This document shows positions 34,001-44,600 of a stretch of DNA of 64,000 bases, piece by piece (positions within the stretch are counted from its first letter, which is position 1; the number at the start of each line of letters is the position of its first letter). The notes under the pieces were generated by a model. The model ran no database searches. It saw nothing but the letters and a program-made list of their open reading frames with translations, and had not been told where the DNA came from. The DNA is from Undaria pinnatifida (taxonomy: Eukaryota > Sar > Phaeophyceae > Laminariales > Alariaceae), in the NCBI GenBank assembly GCA_012845835.1, contig JABAKD010000012.1, positions 4,262,438-4,326,437 of the forward strand, read 5' to 3'. Both the position numbers and the translations under genes were made by a program.

Positions 34001-37000
34001 ATGGGTTAGTCGTGCAAGCCAAGGGCGGCCCATGGGCCAACACTAAAATCTACAGGGTATAGGATCCATGAGGCAGCAGTATAAAGTCATGTGTGGCCCA
34101 TGAGCAAGCACTACAGAACCACGCGCAAGCACTATCAACTCGTGGGTGACCCAGGAGCAAACTATGGGCCAGCACCTTCAAGTCATGGGCACCCATGGGT
34201 CAGCGATTTTAAACCCGTGGGCGGCCCATGGACGACCGATGGGCGACCCGTGGACCACCACTACGAACTCATGGATTACCCATGGGCGACCCATGGGACA
34301 ACAATATCTAGCAATGGGTGATCCATGGCCAAGATTTTGCCCCTAAAGTCGTGAGTGAACCGTGGACGACCCATGGCGACCCATGGGTAACCCACGGACA
34401 TAGGTATCCATCGGTGAGATATTTCCCCGAAGGTTATGGGTGATCCGTGGACGGTCCACGACCGACCCATGGGTGATCCATGGGTGATCCACAGGCGATC
34501 CATGGGAGGGCTATGGATGACCCATGGGCCAGCACGTTAAACCTGTGGGCGACCCATGGGTGATCCCCAGGCTAGTTATGGACCAGCACTACAAACTCAC
34601 GGGCGACCCGTGGGCGGCCCATGAGACAGCGGTGTATGAAGTGTACCCATGGGCGACTCATTGGCGGCCAACGTGCAATTATGGACCAACGCTATATACC
34701 CATGAGTGACCCATGGGAGACCCATGGCCCCAAAAAAACTCAAGGGTGACCCATGGGGGACTCATAGGCCAGCACTACAAACCCATGGGCGACCCATGGG
34801 CCACACGTACAAGTTTATAGATGACCCATGGGCGAACCATGGGCCAGCACCATTAAGTCACGGGTGAATTGAACCGATGGGTGACCCATAGACAATCGCT
34901 ACGAAATCAAACGTGATCAGTGAATGGCCCATGGGCCAGTATTCCAATTTCATGGGCCACCCAAGGGCGACCTATGGCCGTGGGTCGCCCGCGGGTCCCC
35001 CTTGGGTCGCCCATGTGTCATCTGTAACTTGATAGCGCTGTTAATAGGCCATGGATCACCCATGGATGTACAGTGTTGTTGCATGGGTCGCCCATGGGCC
35101 GCCCATGGGTCACCCGTGGGTCGCCCATGGGTCACCCATGGGTATATAGTGCTACCCCATGGGTCGCCCATACGTCACCTATGAGTTTGTAATGGATCGA
35201 TCAAGAGCCACTCATGGGCCACCACGGGGTTAACGTACTGGGCCATGGGTTGCCCACTGGTCGCACATGGCTAGCCCATGAGTCACCCATGACTTGATAG
35301 TGGTCGCCCATGGGTCGCCCATGGGTCGCCCACGGAAGCGTGCTACGATAGGGGTCACACGTTGTGGCCAAGCTATTTCGGACTCACGGGACCCCAACTG
35401 AGAACCTGCCCAACATCGTTTCAAAGTCCTTTCTGTCTGCCAATATGCATACCTAGGTCGTGAGATTTTCGACGCGTTGGACTTTCGTTTTTTTCAAAGC
35501 TAGGTTTTTGGCGAGCATGCAGCTCCTCATGTGAGGACCCTCACAAAATTTTAGGTGCGCCCCTACCGTAGCATGAGCCCACCGGTTTACGCTGCTAGCT
35601 CATGGATCGCCCACAAATCTCCTCCCGTGGGTCACCTGATGACTTTATAGTGCTGGCCCATGGTTCGCCCATGAGTCGTGGTTCGTCCATGGGTCGATCA
35701 TAACTTTATTCTGGTGGCGCATGGGTCGCCACCCGTGAGTTTGATGCACTGGCCCCTCGGGCGCTCATGTGTCATCAGTGAGTAGACCACGGGTCCTCCA
35801 TGAGTTACGCATGGATCGCCCACGGGGTCAATGCGCTGGGGCATGTGTCGCCCATGGGCGGCCCATGCGTCACCAAGGACTTGATAGTGCCGGCTCATTG
35901 GGTTGCCCATGGGGCTCCTATGAAGGTTTTGTGCTTGTGCTTGCTCATGGGTCGCCCATGGGCACCCAGGGGTCACTCACCAGCAACCATGGGTCACCCC
36001 TGAGATGATAGACTGTCCCATCGGTCACCCAAAGTACGCCCACGAGTTTACGGTACTGACCCATGGATCACACGTGAGTTTCTGCGATTGGCCCATGGGC
36101 CTGCCAAGGGTCTGCCATAGGCCTCCCATCGGTCTCCCATGGATATCCCGGGGGTCTCGCTTGGGTCTCCCATGGGTCTCCCGTGTGGGTACCGTGTGGG
36201 TCCCCCATGGGTCTCCCATGGGGTTTCCGTGAGCTTTCCATGGGTCTTTCATGGATCATCCATGGATCCCCCATGGGTGTTTCATGAGGATCGCGTCGAT
36301 CTTCCATGGGTCTCTTGTGGTCTCCCATGGGTTCCCCATGGATCTCCCATGTGTCTTTTATTAGTCACCCATGGGCGTCAAATGGGTCTCGCATGGGTCT
36401 TCCTTGGGTATCCCGTGGGTTTCCCATGGGTATTTAATGGGGCACCCAATACATGCCATGCCCCGACGTACCCATCTGAAAGTCGAATGTTGTATATCTC
36501 TGCCCACGTCGTGCGTCGGGCGCATCCCCTACCCCAGACTCGAGGGCTGCTTCGTGTGGCCGGTGCATTAGATCCTGTAATACTTTCAGGAATGATATGC
36601 CCTGAATAACGAGTACCAGGTAAGATAACGTCTACCCGGCACTGACGACCCGGCATCCTCTGGGGGGCTGCTTCACACTTAGTGTCGACGGGAGGGCACG
36701 AACCTGCGCGTGAAAATACTAGTCTATGTGTTTAGACTAGACTATATCTAGTAATTATTTTTTGCGTGTTTTCCTACTGTATTCCGTCTCCCTACCGTGG
36801 ATTATTTAACGTAAGTATTGGATTTTTGTGCGGCCTCCTGCGCCGGCAACAAGTACCCGTCTGGTATGTCCCCTCCGCGCCAAGTGGGCGCCTGGTCGGC
36901 GTATGCTCAGCGCGCGGTTCGTACCAGTCAATTATCTGGATACATATACGTATGAATACTGCTGCCGGGCGGGTGGGATGGTCTCAATAGTTCCGTGACC

Positions 37001-37321
37001 AACACTGCTCACGAGGTTTCAGAAGGAAGGAACAGGAATGACCACTTTGCGATACCCAATCTGAGACATTCCGATAGAAGCCGTGGCTCCATGATTTGCA
37101 CCAAATGAGGGTACTCCAAATGGATCGTCATTTTACTGTTAGGGATTAACGCCATCCTGCTGTCTTGTCGATCCCCTCCTCCCTCGACCCAACCGCCTGT
37201 CTCGTCGCCTCATATTATTGTCGCGTTTGGATCAGACATACCTTGCCGACACCCCGGCTCAGCTGCTTGTCGTGGACGACTTCCAGAATGTGAGGGGGAC
37301 CAAGGGTGTTTGCCTCAGCAG
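28213..37321 (+). CDS. PI-PLC-C1-like phosphoinositide phospholipase C, copy 2
   Basis: Exons 28213-28364, 28938-29094, 29966-30511, 31232-31387 and 37236-37321 have GT...AG borders. Phases match copy 1 wherever both are present (the second exon is 157 bases in each). The first carries the catalytic-histidine motif VIGTHNSYH, then LTDQLDAGVRHLELDIHYD. The second has VYHISMID...STCNCLVSCLEEIKAWS and DIELK, the third ILTPREVRG and GGWPRVDDTRG...FVMDYQ, the fourth ARNGFIIR, and the fifth TYLADTPAQLLVVDD. This is the block order of the Ca2+-dependent PI-PLC-C1 family, presumed to hydrolyse phosphoinositides outside the plasma membrane or in the secretory path. Leader exons upstream and a last exon after the phase-2 end at 37321 are not identified. 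No equivalent of the copy-1 exon 6136-6204 was found; the 5.8-kb intron where it should lie is nearly all satellite. Confidence 0.8.
29212..29297 (+). mobile_element. TTAACCC-ended element, diverged copy
   Basis: It begins GGTTAACCCTTTTAGCACCGC and ends AAAGCGGGTTAAG. It resembles 9248-9338 at the ends and the 4584-4670 relic inside (AAAACTTGGAGTTTGACT). It directly abuts another inverted-repeat element. Confidence 0.6.
29302..29557 (+). mobile_element. GCGTGCTACG-ended inverted-repeat element
   Basis: Left end TGACGCGTGCTACGCTCGAG, right end CCTCTCCCGTAGCATGCGTCA. The ends are reverse complements with few mismatches. About 256 bp, with no coding capacity. It lies in a phospholipase copy-2 intron. 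Confidence 0.7.
31411..32389 (+). repeat. (CCCTT)n pentanucleotide array, about 1 kb
   Basis: It starts about 25 bases after the donor of the copy-2 exon ending at 31387 and runs almost unbroken. The strand is pure pyrimidine (purine GGGAA on the other). Long ORFs on both strands (PSLPF or GKGRE repeats) exist only because the period and composition exclude stop codons. Confidence 0.97.
32511..32747 (+). other. Short ORF of unknown meaning
   Basis: A 78-codon open frame from a GTG contains LTIRAKDGTDVPSAPITYNN, of normal composition, between the CCCTT array and the CATGGG satellite. It has no ATG, no clear acceptor, and no family is recognised. It may be a relic. Confidence 0.15.
32760..36450. 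repeat. CATGGGTGACCC satellite with internal orientation switch
   Basis: Words CCCATGGGCGACCCATGGG, GTGACCCATGG and GGGCCAGCACTACAAA recur every 10-60 bases for 3.7 kb. Up to about 34960 the common form is GGGYGACCCATGG. After it the common form is the reverse complement, CCATGGGTCRCCC. From about 36070 it drifts to CCATGGGTCTCCC. Intron of phospholipase copy 2. ORFs of the MGDPWATHG kind are artefacts. 33000-33330 is a less repetitive island. Confidence 0.92.
35336..35577 (+). mobile_element. GCGTGCTACGATAGGGG element nested in satellite
   Basis: Left end AGCGTGCTACGATAGGGGTC, right end GCGCCCCTACCGTAGCATG. Ends are inverted repeats. The 240-bp body is free of CATGGG words, while both flanks are pure satellite, so insertion postdates the array. 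Confidence 0.8.
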
Positions 37322-37538
37322 GTAAGAGGGGGCGGTGGGGGGCGTACGCCACGGTAGCGGGTGCACCAAATGTTTCTCAGATTACTCACTTGAAAATCTC
37401 CGTACTTCTCACTCGCAAGCTGACATTGAGAAAGCATGCCAGTGGTGCAACCCGTTAAACACCCTCGTGGACTTGAGGTATGCTTGTTGGTCTAACGAAG
37501 TATTCGTGCAACGCCTGAACGGTTTTACAAAGGGTCAA

Positions 37539-37797
37539 GGCCACGATAGGGGGGTTATGTTGTTGTTTGGGAGCTTCATTTGCAGGGGCTCGGGGGTCAC
37601 TCGCGTGATTGACCCTCTAGTTCTTTTGCGGTCTTGAGCTTTTGCGGTTTTTAACTCTGCGACATGAATTCGCAATGGACCCTCTGTGCAAAAAGAAAAT
37701 CGCCGAAAGTCAGTATGTGCGTGAGATACAGAGTCACTCGTGCGAGTGGCTCAAATCCAGTGGTCAAAATGGGGGTAATCGGACCCCTACCGTAGCC
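37539..37797 (+). mobile_element. CCACGATAGGGGG-ended inverted-repeat element
   Basis: Left end GGCCACGATAGGGGGGTTA, right end CGGACCCCTACCGTAGCC. The body shares TTTGCAGGGGCTCGG, GACATGAATTCGCAATGGA and ACAGAGTCACTCGTGCGAG with 17599-17850 and 790-1030. It connects the CACTCG-core copies to the wider GCTACGATAG-ended family. Confidence 0.75.
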
Positions 37798-38049
37798 TTG
37801 GTGAATGGCGTTACCAGGTATGTTACAAAAGGTATTAGATTGTTCCTTACTTGAGGAGCCCAGCGAGTCACACATACATACATACATGTTGCCGGTCGCC
37901 TCGGTGGCGTGTCAGGTTATCCTCGAGCCTGATATAGGTCAGTTTCGTGATGTTCGAGCCCCCCCGAGTGCATACTCGTACTCGTGTATATTCGTTGGGA
38001 CTTTTTTTTTTCTTGTGCACAAATTGACTTGCAGAAAGCGCGAGAGCGT

Positions 38050-38215
38050 GATTTGGCAACGCTCGATGAGAAAGCGACGAGCAGTGGGGTTGCTGAACCC
38101 TATGCGCGATAAAAATTGAAGGCAGGAACCGGGGGGGAGAAGGGACGACACCTGTGACCACGGCTTGTTCAGAAGCTTGAAAGTAGAAGTGTGAAAAATC
38201 CCCAAAAAACATGCT
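38050..38215. repeat. Dispersed repeat R3, copy 1
   Basis: CGATGAGAAAGCGACGAGCA ... CCCTATGCGCGATAAAAAT ... GACGACACCTGTGACCACGG ... GAAAGTAGAAGTGTGAAAAA matches 49303-49445 with few changes. Weaker relatives lie near 38490-38600 and, reversed, near 47390-47470. Confidence 0.75.
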
Positions 38216-41200
38216 TTGGCTACAAGCGCTCCTCGAATGCCGTGACACGCGTCTAGGCACACTAAACAGTATCTATCTACCTACGTGTAATAAGGCACAG
38301 CAGTAATAACAGTGCATAGGTAGCCGATCGCCCCGGTGGTCTATATAGTGTTTACCCTCGAATAATACTAGCGTTGGTCCTTGAGTTCGATTTACACCGT
38401 GCTGAGGTTTGACTTTATTTGCGAAAATGCAAAAAAAAGAACGGTATCAGCTGCTGAGAGCGCCTAGCAGTGTGGGTAGGTACAATTCGACGCGAGTCGA
38501 CGAGGGAAGAAAATGCTGAATTCTTTTCGCGATAAAAATAAAGGTGTGTACCGTAGTGGGGAGGGAGGAGGAGGGCCCGCTATGTGACCCCGGACTTGAG
38601 TTACTACTGGGAGGGAGCGCGAGTAGAGTGCGAGGATAATAAATGGGACGAAGAAAAAAGGAAGAAAGAATAAGGTATCCTTCCATTCCAGACACGATAG
38701 AGCCTGGCCTGTGACCACGGACAAGATCATGGCGATGATCTACGGTAATGTGAGAACAACAACGCAACATGACACCTGACCTACGTACGAGAATGTTCAT
38801 TGTAAGAAGCTGGAATGCTGACCTCGGTTCGATGCCATACCAGGAACCAGGGTGCGTTATTTTACAGCTACTGGTATGAAACGGCTTTCAAGTTTGTTGT
38901 GTTCCTGTGAATATCAGCACAGCTCAGTTATCACGAGCCCTTTGGCCACCGCAAATACGCTGTTCCGCTGTCAGCGTATACACAATTAAGCGATGAAAGT
39001 CGGCGATCGGCCGTCGGGGGTCAGGTGGACGTGTGAGTGTGCTGTGCGAGCCCACGTGAGAGCCCGTAACACGTCGTGGGCGCCCATGGGCGCCCATGGA
39101 ACGTTTTGTGAGCTCCCGCGAAAAAACACGATAAAGTGATACATCGCCCAACGTTGCCTTGGTCCCAACATGCACGTCCCTCGGCCCCTGTCCCGCTTGC
39201 TTTCGTTTTTTATACTTGTACCGACGGCACGTATGCGGTTGTGATCGGTATTCGGCACGGACTGGCATGCATATTGCAATAATCCGGTAAAAAACTCCAC
39301 GCACCATGCGGGACCCTGCAAAAAATCCTTCCCCCTGTGCTTTGTGGGTGGTGATGTACCGGGACGGACGGACGGACGGACGGACAAACGACGGCATCGA
39401 TGGCGGGACGATGAAACAGGTGTTCAGCGAGTGTTCCCGAGGAAGAATGCATCTTGGTGGGGTTTTGTTGAGATACGTGTGGCGTTTTTGACGCGTTAGT
39501 CCATGTCTTTAGGCATTCGTTCTGGCCACGTACAGTCAGCAGCAGTTTCCGTTAGTTTTACTTGGCCAAATCGATGTGTTGCGTGTAACCTTAATTCTGC
39601 TGTACTTGCAGACGATCTATTGTGCGTACGAAGCTGGCGCCTAGCTGTAACCTAAGCTGTTGCAGTACCTGTCCTTTTGAAATGTAATAACGATATTGCA
39701 TCGCCTAAACAGGTGGTTGAAACCCTAAGGCTAGAATTATACCACAGTACATACACAACAACCCACACAACATCAAGCTTAACCCGAACAGGGTTGGTTA
39801 TTAAATGTTGTAGTGTTGGGAACATGGAACGTCTCCCTTCTCCCGTCGGTTGTTTTTGCGAGAAGCCATGCTGTTTACCTGGTAGTTCCTGGTTCAGCAT
39901 GAGGTCGTTTAATTGAAGTGTATACTGTACTTGTTTCGCTGCTGAGGTCGCGAGGATAACTCCCGCGTGGTGCGTGTATTGACTGCTTAACGATGCGATC
40001 GCGATGCAATCGTATTGACTGAGGAAGAGAGCTTAGTCATTGGAATGGCCTGAAGTTGTAAGGTGGCCTGATATTTAAAAAAGTTGGGGGAGGGGGGGCC
40101 CTTTGTACAGAGGCGTTACGTTGTGGAGTATCACAATTGCATCCTCGATCCGACGCCGCGCTTGCGTACATGTGGCCATTGGATGCTCACACGAAACGAA
40201 TGCGAGCAGATACGCTCATATTCTAGGGACGTGGCACATTTTGACTGTTTCGTGCGTTGTTTCCAGCAGACGTTTTGCTGCGTCTGTCTAGTTAGGCTCA
40301 TACTAATGGGGCGCGGGCAGCGTTGCTATTGCTGCGTGTGTTTATCCCACCAGGAAGCTTGCCGCGTATGTCTACGTGTGACATTGGCGTTGGCGGACTG
40401 TAAACCACTCGCCTTGCTGCTGATGTTGCGACAGGGTTCCAAAGATTACTGTGATAGGTGCTGTTCCAGCGTTTTTGCGCGTATTGGGCAGAGAAAGGGC
40501 CTGCAGTCCCCCCCCCCCCCGCCCTTCCCTTTCCCAAAGACGTAGGGCCCTCTCTACAACTCCTGCGCTACCCCAAAAGATTGTAGACGCAACACGTCGT
40601 TGAAGGGGTGGGGGGGGACGGGGAAGTTCGCTTCGATAGTTTCGATGGGCTTCACTTGTTGACTTCCTTCAAATTTCGACCGCACTTGGCCTATGCTCGA
40701 ATGTTTGGAAGCAATGCGGTAAATGTCCATACTACAACAACACGGTTTAACATCGCGATTACAACAATAGGGAAGGTGATACAAGGAGGGCGCGCCTTCT
40801 TCTGTGATATGGCGACGATATCAGATATCTTCCGTGCAACGATTCGCTGATTGGACTAGACACGATCGGTCGACTCCCTCTGAAGGAGCGTGGGATTATC
40901 TCCCTTTTGCTTGTTGCGTGATAGAGTTCGCGTCGATTCGCGGAAATCCCGTTGACGATGCTTGTTCGCGCCTTGGCTTTTAGTCAGCGCTCCTAGTCAG
41001 GTCCGTTCACGTGCGTAGTATATTCGACGCTTTAAGGTTCAGCCCCACGGGTATATTACAAGGAATTAATGAACAACAGGCCGGAGAAAGCCATACGCCG
41101 CTGCCTGTCGACACTTCACGAATACAGCAGACACAATTCTGACATACCGCTGTCGTTGAGTTGTAACAAATCATGAGGTCTAGGTCTAACCAACGGCACG

Positions 41201-41682
41201 ATGAAATAAACGCAGATATCTCGATAATCACGAAAATGTGGCAAAAACGACGGCCACAATGAGTCGTCACCATATGAAATTCCTTGCACAGTATCAACGG
41301 CGTCCATTTATTTGCCCAATAGCGGCCCGATACGGCCCGCAATGCTGCGGCCGTTTTCCTTCCTACTTCGCCAAGCACACAGTCATTATCAAATTATATG
41401 ACAAAACCAAAAAAACTCAAAACACTCATGCACCCAAGCTACCGCCCGCCAATGGACCCCGCCTAGTCGCTTCTCGATGAAGACCTAACCTCACCACCTT
41501 AAACGTAGTGCAATGCAAGTAGTCAGTACGCGAACAAGCGCGAGATGCACCATCATTCCATCTCCTGCATACACTGTGGTTCACGCGTGTGCGCCACGGA
41601 CAAGGGCGAAGTGCATTCTCATTCCAACACGCCCACAAAATTAGGAACACAAACGTTTGTGAGCCCTCGCCCAACTTCCTCT
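38216..41682. other. No gene recognised
   Basis: Apart from the partial R3 relative near 38500 and short runs, I see no exon with convincing splice sites. An ORF at 40084-40545 (+) is Cys-rich but lies over degenerate repeated DNA. An ORF at 40608-40850 (+) has a mixed composition on both strands. Neither can be supported. This is the downstream side of the minus-strand synthetase gene, so its 3' UTR and terminator should lie just below 41683. Confidence 0.4.
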
Positions 41683-44600
41683 CTAAGCGTGGCTGAAACA
41701 ACGTGCGAGATCATAAACCATGAGGTATTCACCGTTAGAGGGAGGCAAAAGTTCGCCCTTTCCTTCGATATGTTCTCTTCTAACCCGTCGAAACCCGCGT
41801 CGTTCGTAAAAGCTCACGGCCTCTAGCAAGCTACGCACGTAAACAAAAGAATTCCCTTTTCGACGACTTTCCGCGAGTAGACGGTGAATTAGCGACGCGC
41901 CAACACCCCGGTAACGCCACCGCCTGCCCACGGCCAACACCAGCAGCTCTTGGCAAGGCTCGCAGGACGATGGGGCACTACAATTATCTTTCCCGCCATT
42001 TGTCCCCTCGTCGGAAGACACGGGCTCGTCCGCGCCGGCCTGTCTTCTATTCTGTGCAAATTCCGAAGTGTTCCTCCCCCGGCGCCAGGACATGCACGCT
42101 GCTACAGTCCACACCGGGGCTACCGGAAGAGAGCCAATCAAAACGTCGGATTGGGCCTCGTCCGACTCAACCGCTCCCGCTACCATCCCCACCGCTGCCC
42201 CGGCCGCCGCCTCCACTCCTTGTACGAGTTTGTGTCCCTCGGCCCTCACCGAAGCCGTGTGCGGTGCTGTGAGCAGGGCAAAGGCCTCTTGCCCTTGCTC
42301 GATGTCGTCAGCCATGTACTCTACCGCACGTCCAGACGACGCGAGGAATGGAAGCGAGTTTGCAAGGATTGCGAGCATCTCGCAATGGTGGCTCCAGGCC
42401 ATCGCCCCAACAGGTACAATCTTCCACATTTCGCGTCCAGCGGTAGCGGCGGATACATTTTTGTACTCACCGAGATCGGTGGGGCTTGCTATGACGGTCG
42501 CAGAGGGAAAAGTCGCGGTAGAGGTTTCCCCTTGTCCGTCACTCTTGGCCGCCCCCTCATCGCGCCGGTCTAGGAGGAGCTCGAGCGGCACAGTAGGCGC
42601 AATAACCTTTTCAAACAGAACAACGTGGGCATGCTCCTGGGGCACCCGTGCAAACGGTCCTTGTCTCTTCTCTTTTTTCCGAGTAGGAACCCCGTCCCTT
42701 GTACGCCTGGGGGGGTGGTACGTCTGAACAGGAGACACACGAGCTACTTCCTTGAAACCTAACTCCCGAGCCACATGTATGGTGACGGCATTGGTGCAAA
42801 TGGTCACTGCGCGAATGAAGCCGGCCGCAGTTGCCTCGCTTAGCAGGCGTCTCTCCAGCAATTCTGCCAGAACGGCAGCCCGAAACCCACTACCACCACT
42901 GCCGCCGTCATTGGCGTCGTTGTCGCCCTCTCTGGTACGTTTGTTCGCCATCAGCTCGTTTTGATTTCGACCATGTCGCTTGTTTGGTTTGCCTGCGGCT
43001 TTTCCCCTTTGGTCAAGCCGGCACCCCGTCTCCGATATGAACATCAAGTCACCTGGCGCGTACGCCCACCCTCGTTCGAACCTGTATGTGGTCATGAGCT
43101 CCCGGAGAATGTCGGATATTGGGCGCATCAAGGACCGGAGTGGTATCCCCCACAGCCAATCTGTGCAAGATTCCCAAGGTGTCTTCTTTGTGCGCACCGT
43201 CTTCTCAGCGGATCGGGGTCGGGCCCAAGCCCTTTCTTCCGCAAGTCCGCCCCCTGCGCCGCTCGCGAGGAAACCCGAGCCCTGGGCGGGTTCCACAAGC
43301 TCTGTGCCAACCGTAAACCCAACAACTTGGCCTGTGGTGTCAGAAGTGGCGATCAGAACTCGACCCCCCCCTCGCAGAATAGAGCGGAGGCTGCGAGATA
43401 GCATACGCTTGTGGCACCGCCTCACAACGGCCGTTCCCGCCGGCCCTATCGTGGTGCGGTATCGATCAAATCTCGCCCTTATCAACGGTTCGCTGCTGAG
43501 AAATACGCTGCTAAATAGGGCGCTCGTCTTTGCCCAAAGGTCGGCACTCATTGGGTTGATAGTGACACCGTTGAAGAGCGATTCATGCCCACGACACTCT
43601 TCGCTGCTGCTACGATTCCCGGCGGACCAATTGGAAGCATTAACAGTGCCGTGAGTGGCCTCTGGAAGAAGATATATGGGATCTCTTCTCCGTTCATCTT
43701 TGCTTTCGGTGCTTGCTGGCAGCGGCCGAGACACTAACCAATGAGCCAGTGATCGGGCGGTTGGATATGAGTACAGGTCAATTAGGCCGACTGTGTGTCG
43801 CACACAAAGTCCCTGGTTGCTTCCGCATGAAACGAGCTTGTGCCGTAGCTCCTGCAGGAAGATTACCGCTTGCACGGATGACAAGCCTGCTTCGGCGAAG
43901 AAGTGGGTGTCAGAAGGTCTTCTTGGGGCGTCTTCCCCCGGTTCGACTTTCTTCTCGCCGTGGAACTTGAATGTGGATGCTATGGCGACCAGGATTAGCT
44001 CCACAATCTTATCCACATCGTCCCCTTTGGTTTCTGTCCCGCCCTGGCGGGTGCTGGATAGCGTGGGAATTGCCAAACCATCGGCCTGGTTAGAAGCCTC
44101 GTCAATGCCTTGTCGATGATGGAATTTGTCCAGAAGCATCCGTTTCACTGTTCGGCGGTCGGCCTTACCGCTCCCTGGGAGGGTTGGTATGGTCGGGGCA
44201 ATGACCACCAGTTGCGGTACCGCAAAGTCTGGCAAGGACAGCCGGCATTCGGCACGCACTGCAGCTTCCTCTACGTCCAGGGGAGACACTACCACCCCAA
44301 CCACGGAATTCCCTATCGAACCCAAATTTTCTTCCTCACGTCCGTCCTGGCAACGACCAGGGTCTCCGGCGGACACGGCCACGGCGGTTGCAAGTGTCAC
44401 CCCGCGGACCCGGAGTACGCAAGCTTCTACCTCCCCTAGGTCGAGCCTTCGGCCAACAAGCTTGATCTGCTGATCCAGGCGACCGCGATACACGAGATTC
44501 CAGCCTTCACCACCATCGTCCCCACCAGCGGTATGGCTTCGCTCGAACGATGCGAGGTCGCCCGTGCAAAAAAAACGAACTGAGCGTTGATCCCGAGGCT

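Noticed and set aside
32760-36450. Many ORFs reading MGDPWATHGRPMG-like peptides on both strands
   Set aside because: Products of the CATGGG palindromic satellite; no splice sites, and equal quality on both strands.
38924-39397. Minus-strand 157-codon ORF
   Set aside because: Two overlapping minus frames are equally open and no splice or family evidence favours either.
40084-40545. Cys-rich 153-codon ORF
   Set aside because: No signal peptide, splice context or cysteine spacing of a known family; over drifted repeats.
41950-43654. Plus-strand ORFs of 100-220 codons
   Set aside because: They lie opposite the NRPS-like exon, whose conserved motifs settle the coding strand.
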